64,000 nucleotides of DNA from Pristimantibacillus sp052113225 (GTDB lineage: Bacteria; Bacillota; Bacilli; Paenibacillales; Paenibacillaceae): positions 496,001 through 560,000 of the forward strand of contig NZ_JBFRCT010000003.1 of assembly GCF_052113225.1 (NCBI RefSeq), read 5' to 3'. Shown one piece after another: positions 33,695 to 42,194 of the stretch. The notes under the pieces were generated by a model. It searched no databases, was not told the origin of the DNA, and worked only from the letters and a program-made list of their open reading frames with translations. Made by a program: the position numbers and the translations under genes. How positions within the stretch are numbered: the stretch's first letter is position 1; each line of letters opens with the position of its first letter.

Positions 33695-34870
33695 TTACTT
33701 CGCTTCATAAACTTGCTTGCCGTGTACCCAAGTATGACTCACGCTGCTGAAGTCAGGCTCTGCAAGAACAAGATCAGCCTGCTTACCGAGTGCAATAGAA
33801 CCTGTATGTTCGAATATGCCAAGCTGCTTGGCCGGGTTGCCGCTTGCATAGCGGCTGATGTCCATAACGTTATAATGGGTGTGTTCAAGCATATAACGGA
33901 AAGCATTGATCATCGTAAGACTGCTTCCTGCCAGATTGCCTTCGTGGAGTCTTGCCACACCATCCTGTACGATGACAGGGAGGCCGCCAAGGTCATACAG
34001 GCCATCAGGTCTGCCAGCGGCAGAGATGGCGTCTGTGATCAGGATAAGCTTGTCTGCTGGCTTGGAGGACGCAAGCAGCTTTATCGCTCCTGGGCTGACA
34101 TGATGCCCGTCAGCAATCAGTTCGGCGTAGATGCGGTCATCGGTCAGAACAGCACCAACTGTACCAGGCTCACGATGATGAAGTGGACGCATCGCGTTAT
34201 AAGTATGAACGGCATGAGTGAGGCCAGCCTCTACAGCTTCCTTCATGACATCGTAAGTGGCATCGGTGTGACCGCATGCGACAACAATGTTACGATCAGC
34301 AAGCCATTTGATGGCCTCAATTGCGCCCTCAGTCTCAGGTGCAAGCGTAAGCAGCTTCAAGATTCCCGGATAACGCTCTGTCCAATCCTGCAGCCAATCG
34401 AGCCGAGGAGGGGAGAGGAAAGCTGGATTTTGAGCACCAATCCATTTGATGCTAAGAAACGGTCCTTCCAGATGAACGCCAAGAAGTGCTGTGTATGGCA
34501 TATCGTTCTTCATATATTGGCTGGTTGCCTGGAACACGGTCTCAAGGGCTTCTTGGGATGCGGTCACGGTTGTAGCAAGCATTCCGGTCGTTCCTTGTGA
34601 AGCATGAAACTTTGTGATCGTATTGTAGCTTTCAGCGTTTGCATCCATGAAGTCTCCGCCAAATCCGCCATGAACATGAACATCTATAAAGCCTGGAAGA
34701 AGCCATTTGCCTTGACCGTCAACGATATGATCAGCTTCCGGCTGCTCGCTGTCTTCAATAATTTGTGCTATGATTCCGTCTTTGACGAGGATGCTGCCTT
34801 CCGCAATACGATCCTCCAGCACCATTTTTACGTGGTTGATAAGCAGAGATCTGCCTTGTTGTTGTTCCAT
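33695..34870 (-). CDS. nagA: N-acetylglucosamine-6-phosphate deacetylase
   Basis: 391 aa. It deacetylates GlcNAc-6-P to GlcN-6-P. The amidohydrolase TIM barrel has the metal motif DVHVHGGFGGDFMDA, HLEGPF, the ligand His residues in ACGHTDAT and HTYNAMRPLHHR, and catalytic Asp in LITDAISAAG. Length is normal. Its ATG shares a base with the nagB stop (TAATG), so nagB-nagA are translationally coupled for amino-sugar and cell-wall recycling. Confidence 0.95.
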   Translation of the reverse strand: MEQQQGRSLLINHVKMVLEDRIAEGSILVKDGIIAQIIEDSEQPEADHIVDGQGKWLLPGFIDVHVHGGFGGDFMDANAESYNTITKFHASQGTTGMLATTVTASQEALETVFQATSQYMKNDMPYTALLGVHLEGPFLSIKWIGAQNPAFLSPPRLDWLQDWTERYPGILKLLTLAPETEGAIEAIKWLADRNIVVACGHTDATYDVMKEAVEAGLTHAVHTYNAMRPLHHREPGTVGAVLTDDRIYAELIADGHHVSPGAIKLLASSKPADKLILITDAISAAGRPDGLYDLGGLPVIVQDGVARLHEGNLAGSSLTMINAFRYMLEHTHYNVMDISRYASGNPAKQLGIFEHTGSIALGKQADLVLAEPDFSSVSHTWVHGKQVYEAK

Positions 34871-35595
34871 TACCCCAACATCCTTCCCGCCTCGCGGTCA
34901 AGAAGCACAGTTACGCGGGGATGCGTCTGCAAGAGGGAAGCCGGTACCTCTGTTGTAATAGGACCGGTCAACGCTTGCTTGACGATGTCCGCTTTGTCCG
35001 CGCCTCGCACCGCAAGCACAATCGAACTTGCTTTCAGTATGGAGCCCACACCCATTGTAATGGCATATTCGGGCACCTCTTCCATCGTAGCAAAAAATCT
35101 AGCATTCGCCTCCAGAGTGGCCTGCTTCAGCTTCACCACATGAGTACCGCCTGACAGGGCATGATCTGGTTCATTAAAGCCGATATGGCCGTTATGGCCA
35201 AGGCCAAGCAGTTGAATATCAATTTGCCGCTCCAGCAGCATACGGTCATAATTCGCACATTCGGCTTCCAGATCATCAGCCATTCCGTTCGGCAGGAAGG
35301 TTTGTGTGTCTGGAATATCGATGTGTGCAAATAAATGCTTATTCATATAATAAGCATAGCTTTGATCGTTATAGGGCTTTAACCCGACATATTCATCCAG
35401 GTTAAAGGAAGTTACATCTGCAAAGGATACTTCACCTTTACGGTATTTCTCTACTATTTTGGCATAAATGCCTATAGGTGTCGATCCTGTAGCAAGCCCT
35501 AATACGGCGTTTGGTTTGGATGTCACGATATCGGTAATAAGATTGGCTGCAAAGGCGTCCAGTTCTAATTGGGTATCAAAAATGTGCACGTTCAT
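34870..35595 (-). CDS. nagB: Glucosamine-6-phosphate deaminase
   Basis: 241 aa. It converts GlcN-6-P to fructose-6-P and ammonia, feeding glycolysis. Signature regions are LGLATGSTPIGIY, SFNLDEYVGL (catalytic Asp), LLGLGHNGHIGFNEP (catalytic His/Glu) and TMGVGSIL. I use ATG 35595 (MNVHIFDT) after AGGGGGC, not the upstream ATG at 35613. It is the first gene of the minus-strand nagBA operon, divergent from fni; a palindrome at 35709 may be its operator. Confidence 0.94.
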   Translation of the reverse strand: MNVHIFDTQLELDAFAANLITDIVTSKPNAVLGLATGSTPIGIYAKIVEKYRKGEVSFADVTSFNLDEYVGLKPYNDQSYAYYMNKHLFAHIDIPDTQTFLPNGMADDLEAECANYDRMLLERQIDIQLLGLGHNGHIGFNEPDHALSGGTHVVKLKQATLEANARFFATMEEVPEYAITMGVGSILKASSIVLAVRGADKADIVKQALTGPITTEVPASLLQTHPRVTVLLDREAGRMLG

Positions 35596-35708
35596 CGGAA
35601 GATGCCCCCTCATTTACTTTTGACTCTATTCTAATTTATATTATTCATTTTAACAACAAAAATGATTGTAAAATTCATTATTATGATTGTAAACGTCAAA
35701 ATTATGGT

Positions 35709-35722
35709 TGGACCTAGTTCCA
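35709..35722. promoter_or_regulatory. Possible operator upstream of nagBA
   Basis: TGGACCTAGTTCCA is an imperfect palindrome ~115 bp upstream of nagB in the divergent nagB-fni region. Its TGGnCTAGnTCCA symmetry loosely recalls GntR/HutC-type (NagR/DasR) sites. No regulator of that type is in the window. Confidence 0.3.
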
Positions 35723-35855
35723 TCCTTGCTCCAGTCCTAATCACTGAGTTATGATGAACAAAAGTATTCTCGCAAAGCATGAAGCTTATGTACTGATGTC
35801 GATGGCATTCCTACATAAGCCGGATGATTGGCTATTTAAATAGGAGGATTGCCCT

Positions 35856-36932
35856 ATGACAGTAATGCAAAATACGGAGGCAAATGAGGGCGCTTCCACA
35901 TCGAAACGTAAGAGTGAGCATATTCGCATTTGCCTCCAGGAGAATGTGGCAGGAGAGGGCATTGATACGGGGCTGGAGAGTCTTCGCTTCCGCCATAATG
36001 CCTTACCCGAAATCGCGTTTGACGATATCCTGCTGGATACAGAATGGCTGGGACGGCGCATGCGAACGCCTCTCTTGGTCAGTTCCATGACAGGAGGCAC
36101 AAGTGAGGCTGGTGCGATTAATCGGCGGTTGGCAGAGGCGGCAGAGCACCGCGGCTGGGCCATTGGACTAGGATCCATGCGTGCGGCGATTGAACAGGAA
36201 GAACTTGCTGCTTCTTTTTATATCCGTGATCTTGCTCCTTCTGTCCCTGTTATTGCAAATCTTGGTGCGGTGCAGTTAAATTATGGGTTTGGTGTGGAAG
36301 CATGCCGCAGAGCGGTAGACATTGCCGAAGCGGATGCACTTGTGCTTCATTTGAACAGCATGCAGGAAGTATTCCAGCCTGAAGGGAATACAGACTTCCG
36401 CGGCTTGCTGCCAAGGATAGAAGAGGTATGCCGGGCACTTGAGGTGCCGGTTGGCATCAAAGAGGTAGGCTGGGGTGTAGATGCCGATACGGCTGCAGCA
36501 CTCGCTTCGGTGGGAGCAGCATTTATTGATGTCGCGGGAGCCGGAGGGACATCCTGGAGCCAGGTTGAGAAGTACCGGCAGAATGATCCAATGCGCCGTT
36601 TGGCTGCAGAAGCTTTCGCAGGCTGGGGGATCCCTACTGCTCAAAGCATCAAGGAAGTAAAAAGCCGTCTGCCGCATATGCCAGTTGTTGCTAGCGGTGG
36701 CCTGCAGCATGGCGTAGATGCAGCGAAATCCATTGCATTAGGGGCTGATATTGCCGGGTTCGGACGTGCCCTTCTCCCACGTGCTGCAGAAGGTGAGACA
36801 AAAGTATCGGTCGACCAGTTAAATGAGCAATTCGAACGGATTGAATTTGAGCTTCGTGCGGCAATGTTCGGGATCGGGGCAGCATCCGTTGCTGAACTCA
36901 AACATACGAACCGACTTATTCCAGTCCGTTAA
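35856..36932 (+). CDS. fni: Type 2 isopentenyl-diphosphate delta-isomerase
   Basis: 358 aa. This FMN- and NADPH-dependent enzyme interconverts IPP and DMAPP for isoprenoids. The TIM barrel shows LVSSMTGGTSEAG, GLGSMRAAIEQ, VIANLGAVQL, LHLNSMQEVFQPEGNTDF (metal/IPP region), KEVGWGVDADTA, and a phosphate loop ASGGLQHGVDAAKSIALGAD. AGGAGG is 7 nt before ATG. It complements ispG (51829) of the MEP pathway in the same window; ispG makes HMBPP, whose reduction gives both isomers, so Fni balances them. Confidence 0.94.
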   Translation: MTVMQNTEANEGASTSKRKSEHIRICLQENVAGEGIDTGLESLRFRHNALPEIAFDDILLDTEWLGRRMRTPLLVSSMTGGTSEAGAINRRLAEAAEHRGWAIGLGSMRAAIEQEELAASFYIRDLAPSVPVIANLGAVQLNYGFGVEACRRAVDIAEADALVLHLNSMQEVFQPEGNTDFRGLLPRIEEVCRALEVPVGIKEVGWGVDADTAAALASVGAAFIDVAGAGGTSWSQVEKYRQNDPMRRLAAEAFAGWGIPTAQSIKEVKSRLPHMPVVASGGLQHGVDAAKSIALGADIAGFGRALLPRAAEGETKVSVDQLNEQFERIEFELRAAMFGIGAASVAELKHTNRLIPVR

Positions 36933-37029
36933 ACAACTAAGACAGGCCAACTTAGTAAATACTAGACTGCTCGAGAATTTTGTGATGGTCGAAGGGTTGG
37001 CTTATCAGGATAGGGAGGGCACAGCATCC

Positions 37030-38022
37030 ATGACTGGGCTAGTGGAGACGAAGGTCTGGGACAGCGGGTGGATTCAAGTAAAGATTCCGCTTCCTTTCTC
37101 ATTAAAGTGGGTAAACAGTTATTTGATACCAGAGGGCGGGACGGGTTATACGGTTATTGATCCCGGCCTGCATACCGATGAAGCGCTGGCAGCTTGGGAT
37201 GAGGCTTTCCTGAAGCATGGCATAACCATAGAGCAGATTAAACGGATCGTGCTTACCCATCAGCACCCGGATCATTATGGGCTTGCGGGTTATTTTCAAG
37301 AACGGACCGGGGCGCCGGTATATATATCAGAAAGATCTCATGCATATACACAGCGATTATGGGGAGATAACAGTACTTACTCTGAGGAACTTCGGGCGCA
37401 TTTCGCCATCCACGGCATGCCTGATGAGCTGACACTTGATATTAAGAACAATCTTGATGGCTTTGTCAGAAGAGTATCTCCTCAGCCGGACGTCACGTAT
37501 TTGGAGGCAGGAGAGACGTTTCAGCTTGGCGGATTGGAATGGCAGCTAATTGATGCGCCCGGGCATGCCTTTGGCCAGTTATGCTTCTATGAGCCGTCTA
37601 ACGGCTATATGCTGTGCGGTGATCAAGTGCTGCCTCATATTACACCTAACATCAGCTTTAATCCTGGGGAAGAGGAAGATCCGCTTGGATGTTTCCTCGA
37701 TAGCTTGGATGAGCTGCATGCCTACAAGGTGAGTCTGGCATTTCCAGGTCATCGTGAGCCATTCACCGATTTTGCAAACCGGATTATGGAGATCAAGCAG
37801 CATCATGGACGACGCTTGAACAAAATGTGGGAAATGTTGAGAGTTCCAAGCAGCGCTTTTGAGCTTTGCGAGCAATCTTTTGGCGGTCATCTGCGGACGA
37901 ATCCTCATAATCTGCGGTTTGCGATGTCAGAGACCATTGCTCACCTCCATTATTTGGAGAAGCGGGGTAAAATCATTCGAACCGGAACAATGGATACGGT
38001 TATGTTTCGTACAGCTGAATAA
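37030..38022 (+). CDS. MBL-fold metallo-hydrolase
   Basis: 330 aa. The metallo-beta-lactamase HxHxDH motif is clear in VLTHQHPDHYGLAG; later ligands are in DAPGHAFGQ, CGDQVLP and the last His in FPGHREPFTD. A ~75-aa C-terminal winged-helix-like part (LRFAMSETIAHLHYLEKRGKI) resembles YqgX/LACTB2-like proteins. Substrate is unknown. ATG 37030 has GGGAGGG 10 nt upstream; the open frame extends back into fni but those earlier ATGs lack a ribosome binding site. It is likely cotranscribed with fni. Confidence 0.85.
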   Translation: MTGLVETKVWDSGWIQVKIPLPFSLKWVNSYLIPEGGTGYTVIDPGLHTDEALAAWDEAFLKHGITIEQIKRIVLTHQHPDHYGLAGYFQERTGAPVYISERSHAYTQRLWGDNSTYSEELRAHFAIHGMPDELTLDIKNNLDGFVRRVSPQPDVTYLEAGETFQLGGLEWQLIDAPGHAFGQLCFYEPSNGYMLCGDQVLPHITPNISFNPGEEEDPLGCFLDSLDELHAYKVSLAFPGHREPFTDFANRIMEIKQHHGRRLNKMWEMLRVPSSAFELCEQSFGGHLRTNPHNLRFAMSETIAHLHYLEKRGKIIRTGTMDTVMFRTAE

Positions 38023-38031
38023 ATAGCAAAG

Positions 38032-38058
38032 AAGGCTTCACATTTGTGAGGCCTTTTA
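38032..38058 (+). terminator. Terminator of the MBL hydrolase gene
   Basis: AAGGCTTCAC-attt-GTGAGGCCTT imperfect stem with TTTTATT, filling the 36 bp before the convergent sulfotransferase stop. Confidence 0.65.
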
Positions 38059-38790
38059 TTAATTTCTGGCCGCTCTTAAATAAGCTCTGAGCTGCTGCTC
38101 TTGTTCAGAGGACAGTTCTAACACGTGATCGATAAATTCCCGACAGACGTGTTCGTATAGCTTTATATCGATCTCATTTTTTTGCAGGACAGCTTGGATA
38201 GCTTCACTGGATAACGAAAGCTCTGCAGGAGGGCGATTAGGCGTTACATTGACTTTAGGGTAATGCTTTGGCTTCCAGTTCATCTTGTGCATAAATAAAA
38301 ATAAAGAAATGTCGTATTGTTCCGTAAGACCAACAAAAGCAAAATGCTTGACGAGATGAGCCTGGACTTTTTTGAAATTCGGGTAAGGATTAGCAATCTC
38401 GCCCAGTAACATTCTGGCTTGAAGATTGCAGTATTCGAGGTCATAGTTAGGGTTAAGCACGTACTCTTCGAAGGTTAGATCTTTATCATAAAAAATCTCA
38501 TACTCAGGATTTTTATATTTGAAATAAAAATAGGAGAGAGTCCGTTCGACAGGATGGCGCAGCATCGTAACATACTGATAAGGCCGGTCCGTCAGTTGGT
38601 GTATGCCATATCTGAAATGTCCACATAAGGCATCTGCAGTGACGAGCTGTCCACGTAACTCCACAGCGGTCTCAATCGTATGAAAATGAACGATATTCGG
38701 GCAGTTCTCGATTATGGCTTGTGTAAAAGAAGAGCCTCCGGTCTTAGGAAGATGCAAGTATAGTAACAGCTTATCCTTCAAACACCACAC
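38059..38790 (-). CDS. Sulfotransferase family protein (PAPS-dependent)
   Basis: 243 aa. It has the 5'-phosphosulfate-binding loop LYLHLPKTGGSSF near the N terminus and the 3'-phosphate-binding segment MLRHPVERTLSYFY (~70-83), both diagnostic of PAPS sulfotransferases of the family-2 type. The acceptor (glycan, lipid or small molecule) is unknown. GTG 38790 has AAGGAG 7 nt upstream, inside the 3' end of cysC, so the two overlap by 20 bp. CysC supplies PAPS, making a two-gene sulfation unit. Confidence 0.82.
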   Translation of the reverse strand: MWCLKDKLLLYLHLPKTGGSSFTQAIIENCPNIVHFHTIETAVELRGQLVTADALCGHFRYGIHQLTDRPYQYVTMLRHPVERTLSYFYFKYKNPEYEIFYDKDLTFEEYVLNPNYDLEYCNLQARMLLGEIANPYPNFKKVQAHLVKHFAFVGLTEQYDISLFLFMHKMNWKPKHYPKVNVTPNRPPAELSLSSEAIQAVLQKNEIDIKLYEHVCREFIDHVLELSSEQEQQLRAYLRAARN

Positions 38791-39403
38791 CTTCTTTCTC
38801 CTTGGCAATGATCAAGCCATGAAGATATAAGTAATCCATTACTGCGTTGACAGACTCAGCAGCCGTCAGCTTATCAGTTTCAATAGTAAGATGCGGATTA
38901 AGAGGATGCTCGTAAGGTGCGGAAATACCCGTAAATTGTGTAATCTCTCCAGCTCTTGCCTTCTTGTACATTCCTTTTGGATCTCTTCGCTCGCATTCTT
39001 CAATCGAACATTTCACATAAATTTCTATATACTCATCGGGCAGCATAGAAGAGCGTACCCCATCACGATCCTGCCGATAAGGCGAAATAGCAGCTACAAT
39101 GACAATCATGCCTCCATCGGCCATTAGCTTGGCGACCTCTCCGATTCTGCGGATATTCTCAGAACGATCCTTTGGCTGAAAGCCCAAGTCCTGATTTAAG
39201 CCGTAACGAAGATTATCGCCATCGAGTACGTAACTGCGGCATTGCAGCTTATAAAGTTCATGATCCAAGGCTGTACTAAGCGTTGATTTCCCTGATCCCG
39301 AAAGGCCAGTAAACCAAAGAACATAACTGTGATGTCCGTTTAGGAGCTGCCGATCTTGTTTGGTGATGCGAGAGTTATGCCACACAAGAGGATTGTTATT
39401 CAA
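38771..39403 (-). CDS. cysC: Adenylyl-sulfate kinase
   Basis: 210 aa. It phosphorylates APS to PAPS. The P-loop GLSGSGKST is followed by DGDNLRYGLNQDLGF, RSENIRRIGEVAKL, ISPYRQDRDGVR and KGMYKKARAGEI, which are APS-kinase motifs. The start is uncertain: I favour TTG 39403 (LNNNPLVWHNS) 11 nt after GAGGAG; a GTG at 39415 is almost on that site. No sulfate-assimilation genes (cysH, sat) are adjacent; instead a sulfotransferase overlaps downstream, so PAPS here likely serves sulfation. Confidence 0.92.
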   Translation of the reverse strand: MNNNPLVWHNSRITKQDRQLLNGHHSYVLWFTGLSGSGKSTLSTALDHELYKLQCRSYVLDGDNLRYGLNQDLGFQPKDRSENIRRIGEVAKLMADGGMIVIVAAISPYRQDRDGVRSSMLPDEYIEIYVKCSIEECERRDPKGMYKKARAGEITQFTGISAPYEHPLNPHLTIETDKLTAAESVNAVMDYLYLHGLIIAKEKEGVVFEG

Positions 39404-39485
39404 CGGTATGATCACTCCTCTCTCTTTTAATATTACTACTAAAATATTCCATTTAATTGAAAAGGTGCAGCTAGAGTTAGAGGGC

Positions 39486-39520
39486 AAAAAAAAGACTGCC
39501 CTACAATTGTAGGACAGTCT
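39486..39520 (-). terminator. Rho-independent terminator of the YutG-like gene
   Basis: On the minus strand, AGACTGTCCTACAATTGTAGGGCAGTCT forms a hairpin (one mismatch) followed by eight T residues. Confidence 0.85.
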
Positions 39521-39532
39521 CTAGACCAGTTT

Positions 39533-40072
39533 CTATTCCTTTACATTCTGTGCGGCTTCTTCACGGCTTGCTTGCTTGCGATGCGCCAGGCGGCTCGCAG
39601 CAGCAGCAGCGATTGCTCCAACGATGTCATCCAGGAAGGTATGGATTTGCCCATCGTTTTTATCATTTAATTTCTTTAAGATGCCGGGCTTAAGCTTGTC
39701 GATATATCCAAAATTGGTAAATCCGATACTGCCGTATACATTAACAATGGATAGAGCCAATATTTCATCGCAGCCGTATAGGCCTTCGTCATTACGAACC
39801 ATATCTTGAAGCGGCGCCATCAGCTTGCCTTCCTCTGCCAGCAAATCGAGCTGTATGCCAGTTAATACGGCATTTTGCACCTCTCTTTTTTGCAGCACAG
39901 CTTCAACATGAGAGATGCATTCATCCAGCGTAAGCTCCGGATAATAATCCTTTTGCAGAAAATGAACGAGCTGTCCAATGGATGTTTTGGATACGCCTCG
40001 TTTGTCGAGCCATGCATTGGTCGCTTCCGCAACCTCGCGGCTGTTTAAGCTGTAGGTGACTTGATTGAACAA
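39533..40072 (-). CDS. yutG: PgpA/YutG-like phosphatidylglycerophosphatase A family protein (second copy)
   Basis: 179 aa, paralogous to the gene at 15944: shared LVHFLQKDYYPELTLDEC, LQKREVQNAVLTGIQLD, NDEGLYGCDEILALSI, FGYIDKLKPGILKKL and HTFLDDIVGAIAAAAASR. TTG 40072 (MFNQVTYSLN) follows AGGGGG with good spacing; an ATG ten codons upstream lacks one. It differs from the first copy mainly in its ends. It is monocistronic, with a terminator at 39486-39520. Enzymatic role in phosphatidylglycerol synthesis is a family annotation. Confidence 0.78.
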   Translation of the reverse strand: MFNQVTYSLNSREVAEATNAWLDKRGVSKTSIGQLVHFLQKDYYPELTLDECISHVEAVLQKREVQNAVLTGIQLDLLAEEGKLMAPLQDMVRNDEGLYGCDEILALSIVNVYGSIGFTNFGYIDKLKPGILKKLNDKNDGQIHTFLDDIVGAIAAAAASRLAHRKQASREEAAQNVKE

Positions 40073-40204
40073 ATTGATTACCCCCTCAGATTTTGTGGAC
40101 AAAACTGGTCTAAAACAGGGAAGGGCTCGTATACATAGTACTACAAATCAACAAATGTACAAAGTCGCCTAACAGGCAATTACAATTTGGGGAGGAAAAA
40201 GTCA

Positions 40205-41269
40205 ATGGCTCAAACAAGATGGATTCGCCGTGCAGCAATCTGCGGTGTGATGGTATTTCCCATCCTTGCAACAGGATGCGGCTTGATTTCGCAGGACACA
40301 AAAGGGGAGATTGATCCACCGCAGCAAACTGACGCAACAGGTGCCGTAGACGGTACAAATACCGGACAGGCTGTCGTGCCCGGGCAAGATGATGATTCCA
40401 ATCTTACCGTTTACTTAGAGGACCGCAACGGTTATCTTGCCCCGGTATCTCTGAAGACAACACTTACCGAGAATGCAGTTGACGAAGCCGGCAAAAAAGC
40501 TTTGGAAATCATGGTGGACGGCGGAAGCATGGCAAGCCAGCTGCCAGAAGATTTCCGTGCAGTCATTCCTAAAGGTACAGAGGTCAAGTCACTTCATGTC
40601 GATCCGAAAACCCAATTGGCTACCGTTGAATTTGGCGGAACCTTCAATGATTATCCTGCGACGGACGAGCGTACAATTGTAGAGGCGATTACTTGGACTT
40701 TGACGGCTATGGGAGCAAAAGGAGTAGAACTGTGGTATGAAGGGGCCAAGCTGTCGGAGATGCCGCAGGACGGCTTCCCGCTCGATGAGCCGCTTACACG
40801 TTCGGTAGGGATCAACCTTGAAGCTGCTGATGGTGTGAACTATTCGAACTCGACACCGGTTACTCTGTACTTCTCTTCGCAAACAACCAACGATGAACAA
40901 TATTATGTGCCGGTTACAAGGTTAATTAACCGCACGGAGGAAACAGCAGCACAAGCTGCTCTTGAACAGCTGATCACAGGTCCGCTTAACACGAAGGATT
41001 TGATCAGTGTCCTTACGAATGATGTGGAAGTAACAAACATCAAGCAGCAGGACGACACGGTAATGGTGGACTTGAAAGACCAAGCATATGAAGAAGGACT
41101 GCCTGCTCCAGCAGAGATGCTTGAAGCGATCGTCCTGTCAGTTACTGAAAATACGGGCGCTGACAAAGTTCAGATTACACTGAACGGTCAGAAAGTCACA
41201 GACGAGAACAATGTTTCTTACAGCGAGCCAGTATCGCGTCCGCATCATGTGAATGCGATTAAAGGGTAA
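40205..41269 (+). CDS. gerM: Spore germination lipoprotein GerM (two GerMN domains)
   Basis: 354 aa. The N-terminal lipoprotein signal ends in LATGC (Cys ~25), anchoring it outside the membrane, then a disordered Gln/Thr/Gly-rich stretch and two tandem GerMN domains (~65-190 and ~200-345; TVYLEDRNGYLAPVS, then VTLYFSSQ). GerM of B. subtilis is needed for germination and septal peptidoglycan remodelling during engulfment. ATG 40205 follows GGGGAGG. The order gerM-rph-rdgB is as in Bacillus, though a terminator separates gerM from rph. Confidence 0.9.
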   Translation: MAQTRWIRRAAICGVMVFPILATGCGLISQDTKGEIDPPQQTDATGAVDGTNTGQAVVPGQDDDSNLTVYLEDRNGYLAPVSLKTTLTENAVDEAGKKALEIMVDGGSMASQLPEDFRAVIPKGTEVKSLHVDPKTQLATVEFGGTFNDYPATDERTIVEAITWTLTAMGAKGVELWYEGAKLSEMPQDGFPLDEPLTRSVGINLEAADGVNYSNSTPVTLYFSSQTTNDEQYYVPVTRLINRTEETAAQAALEQLITGPLNTKDLISVLTNDVEVTNIKQQDDTVMVDLKDQAYEEGLPAPAEMLEAIVLSVTENTGADKVQITLNGQKVTDENNVSYSEPVSRPHHVNAIKG

Positions 41270-41293
41270 GCTGATAAAACGCCATAACTAGAG

Positions 41294-41343
41294 AAAGGCT
41301 GCCTTACCAGGCCCGTTTCGGGACCAGGTGAGGCAGCCTTTTT
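41294..41343 (+). terminator. Rho-independent terminator of gerM
   Basis: AAAGGCTGCCT ... AGGCAGCCTTTTT long stem with internal ACC/GGT pairing. Confidence 0.85.
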
Positions 41344-41452
41344 GTCAGAGCAGAATTAAAGATGCTTTTCACATGCCACTTTGGTAAAATAGGAAAGATT
41401 GCAAAGCGATCAACACATAAGCGATAACGATTGATTCAGGAGGAACATAAGC

Positions 41453-42190
41453 ATGCGAACAGACGGTCGGCAACCGAACCAGCTTCGGCCGGTTACGATA
41501 ACGACAGGCGTTAATAAATATGCGGAAGGCTCGGTACTCATTGAGGTTGGCGAGACGAAAGTTATTTGTACAGCCAGTGTGGAAGAACGAGTACCCCCTT
41601 TCATGAAGGGTCAAGGTAAAGGTTGGATTACGGCAGAATATGCTATGCTGCCACGTGCAACCCATTCCCGTAACCATCGGGAGGCAGCCAAAGGCAAGCT
41701 TTCCGGCCGAACAATGGAAATTCAGCGCTTAATCGGACGTGCCCTCAGATCTATTGTCGATTTGCAGGCGCTGGGCGAGCGTACAATTACGCTTGATTGC
41801 GATGTTATTCAAGCTGACGGCGGTACGCGTACCACTTCGATTACAGGTGCATTTGTAGCTCTTTGCCTTGCGGTTAACAAAATCTCGAAAACAACACAAT
41901 TTTCCAAATATCCGATTACGGATTTTCTTGCTTCGGTAAGTGTAGGGGTTATTCAAGAAAGAGAACTGCTTGATTTGAATTACGATGAGGACTCCAAGGC
42001 CAAGGTTGATATGAATGTCGTCATGACAGGCAATGGTAAATTTGTTGAGCTGCAAGGAACAGGCGAGGATTCCCCGTTCTCGCGTGAAGAGCTTAACAAG
42101 CTGCTGGAATTAGCAGAAGGTGGTATCGAGGAACTAATCGAGAAGCAGCGCGCTGCTTTGGGTGAGCTGGCAGACCGGATCGGGGGTTAA
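41453..42190 (+). CDS. rph: Ribonuclease PH
   Basis: 245 aa. It is a phosphorolytic 3'-5' exoribonuclease trimming tRNA 3' ends. It shows MRTDGRQPNQLRPV, ASVEERVPPFMKGQGKGW, AEYAMLPRATHSRN, GRTMEIQRLIGRALRS and DCDVIQADGGTRT, the hexameric RNase PH signature set with the phosphate-binding Arg residues. Length is normal. AGGAGG is 10 nt before ATG. It runs into rdgB with a 4-bp gap. Confidence 0.96.
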   Translation: MRTDGRQPNQLRPVTITTGVNKYAEGSVLIEVGETKVICTASVEERVPPFMKGQGKGWITAEYAMLPRATHSRNHREAAKGKLSGRTMEIQRLIGRALRSIVDLQALGERTITLDCDVIQADGGTRTTSITGAFVALCLAVNKISKTTQFSKYPITDFLASVSVGVIQERELLDLNYDEDSKAKVDMNVVMTGNGKFVELQGTGEDSPFSREELNKLLELAEGGIEELIEKQRAALGELADRIGG

Positions 42191-42194
42191 CACG

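Noticed and set aside
33713..34600. 295-codon plus-strand frame opposite nagA
   Set aside because: It is antisense to a clear nagA, Cys-rich and without a domain or ribosome binding site.
36823..37029. Long N-terminal extension of the MBL hydrolase into fni
   Set aside because: Upstream ATGs lack a ribosome binding site; GGGAGGG supports ATG 37030.
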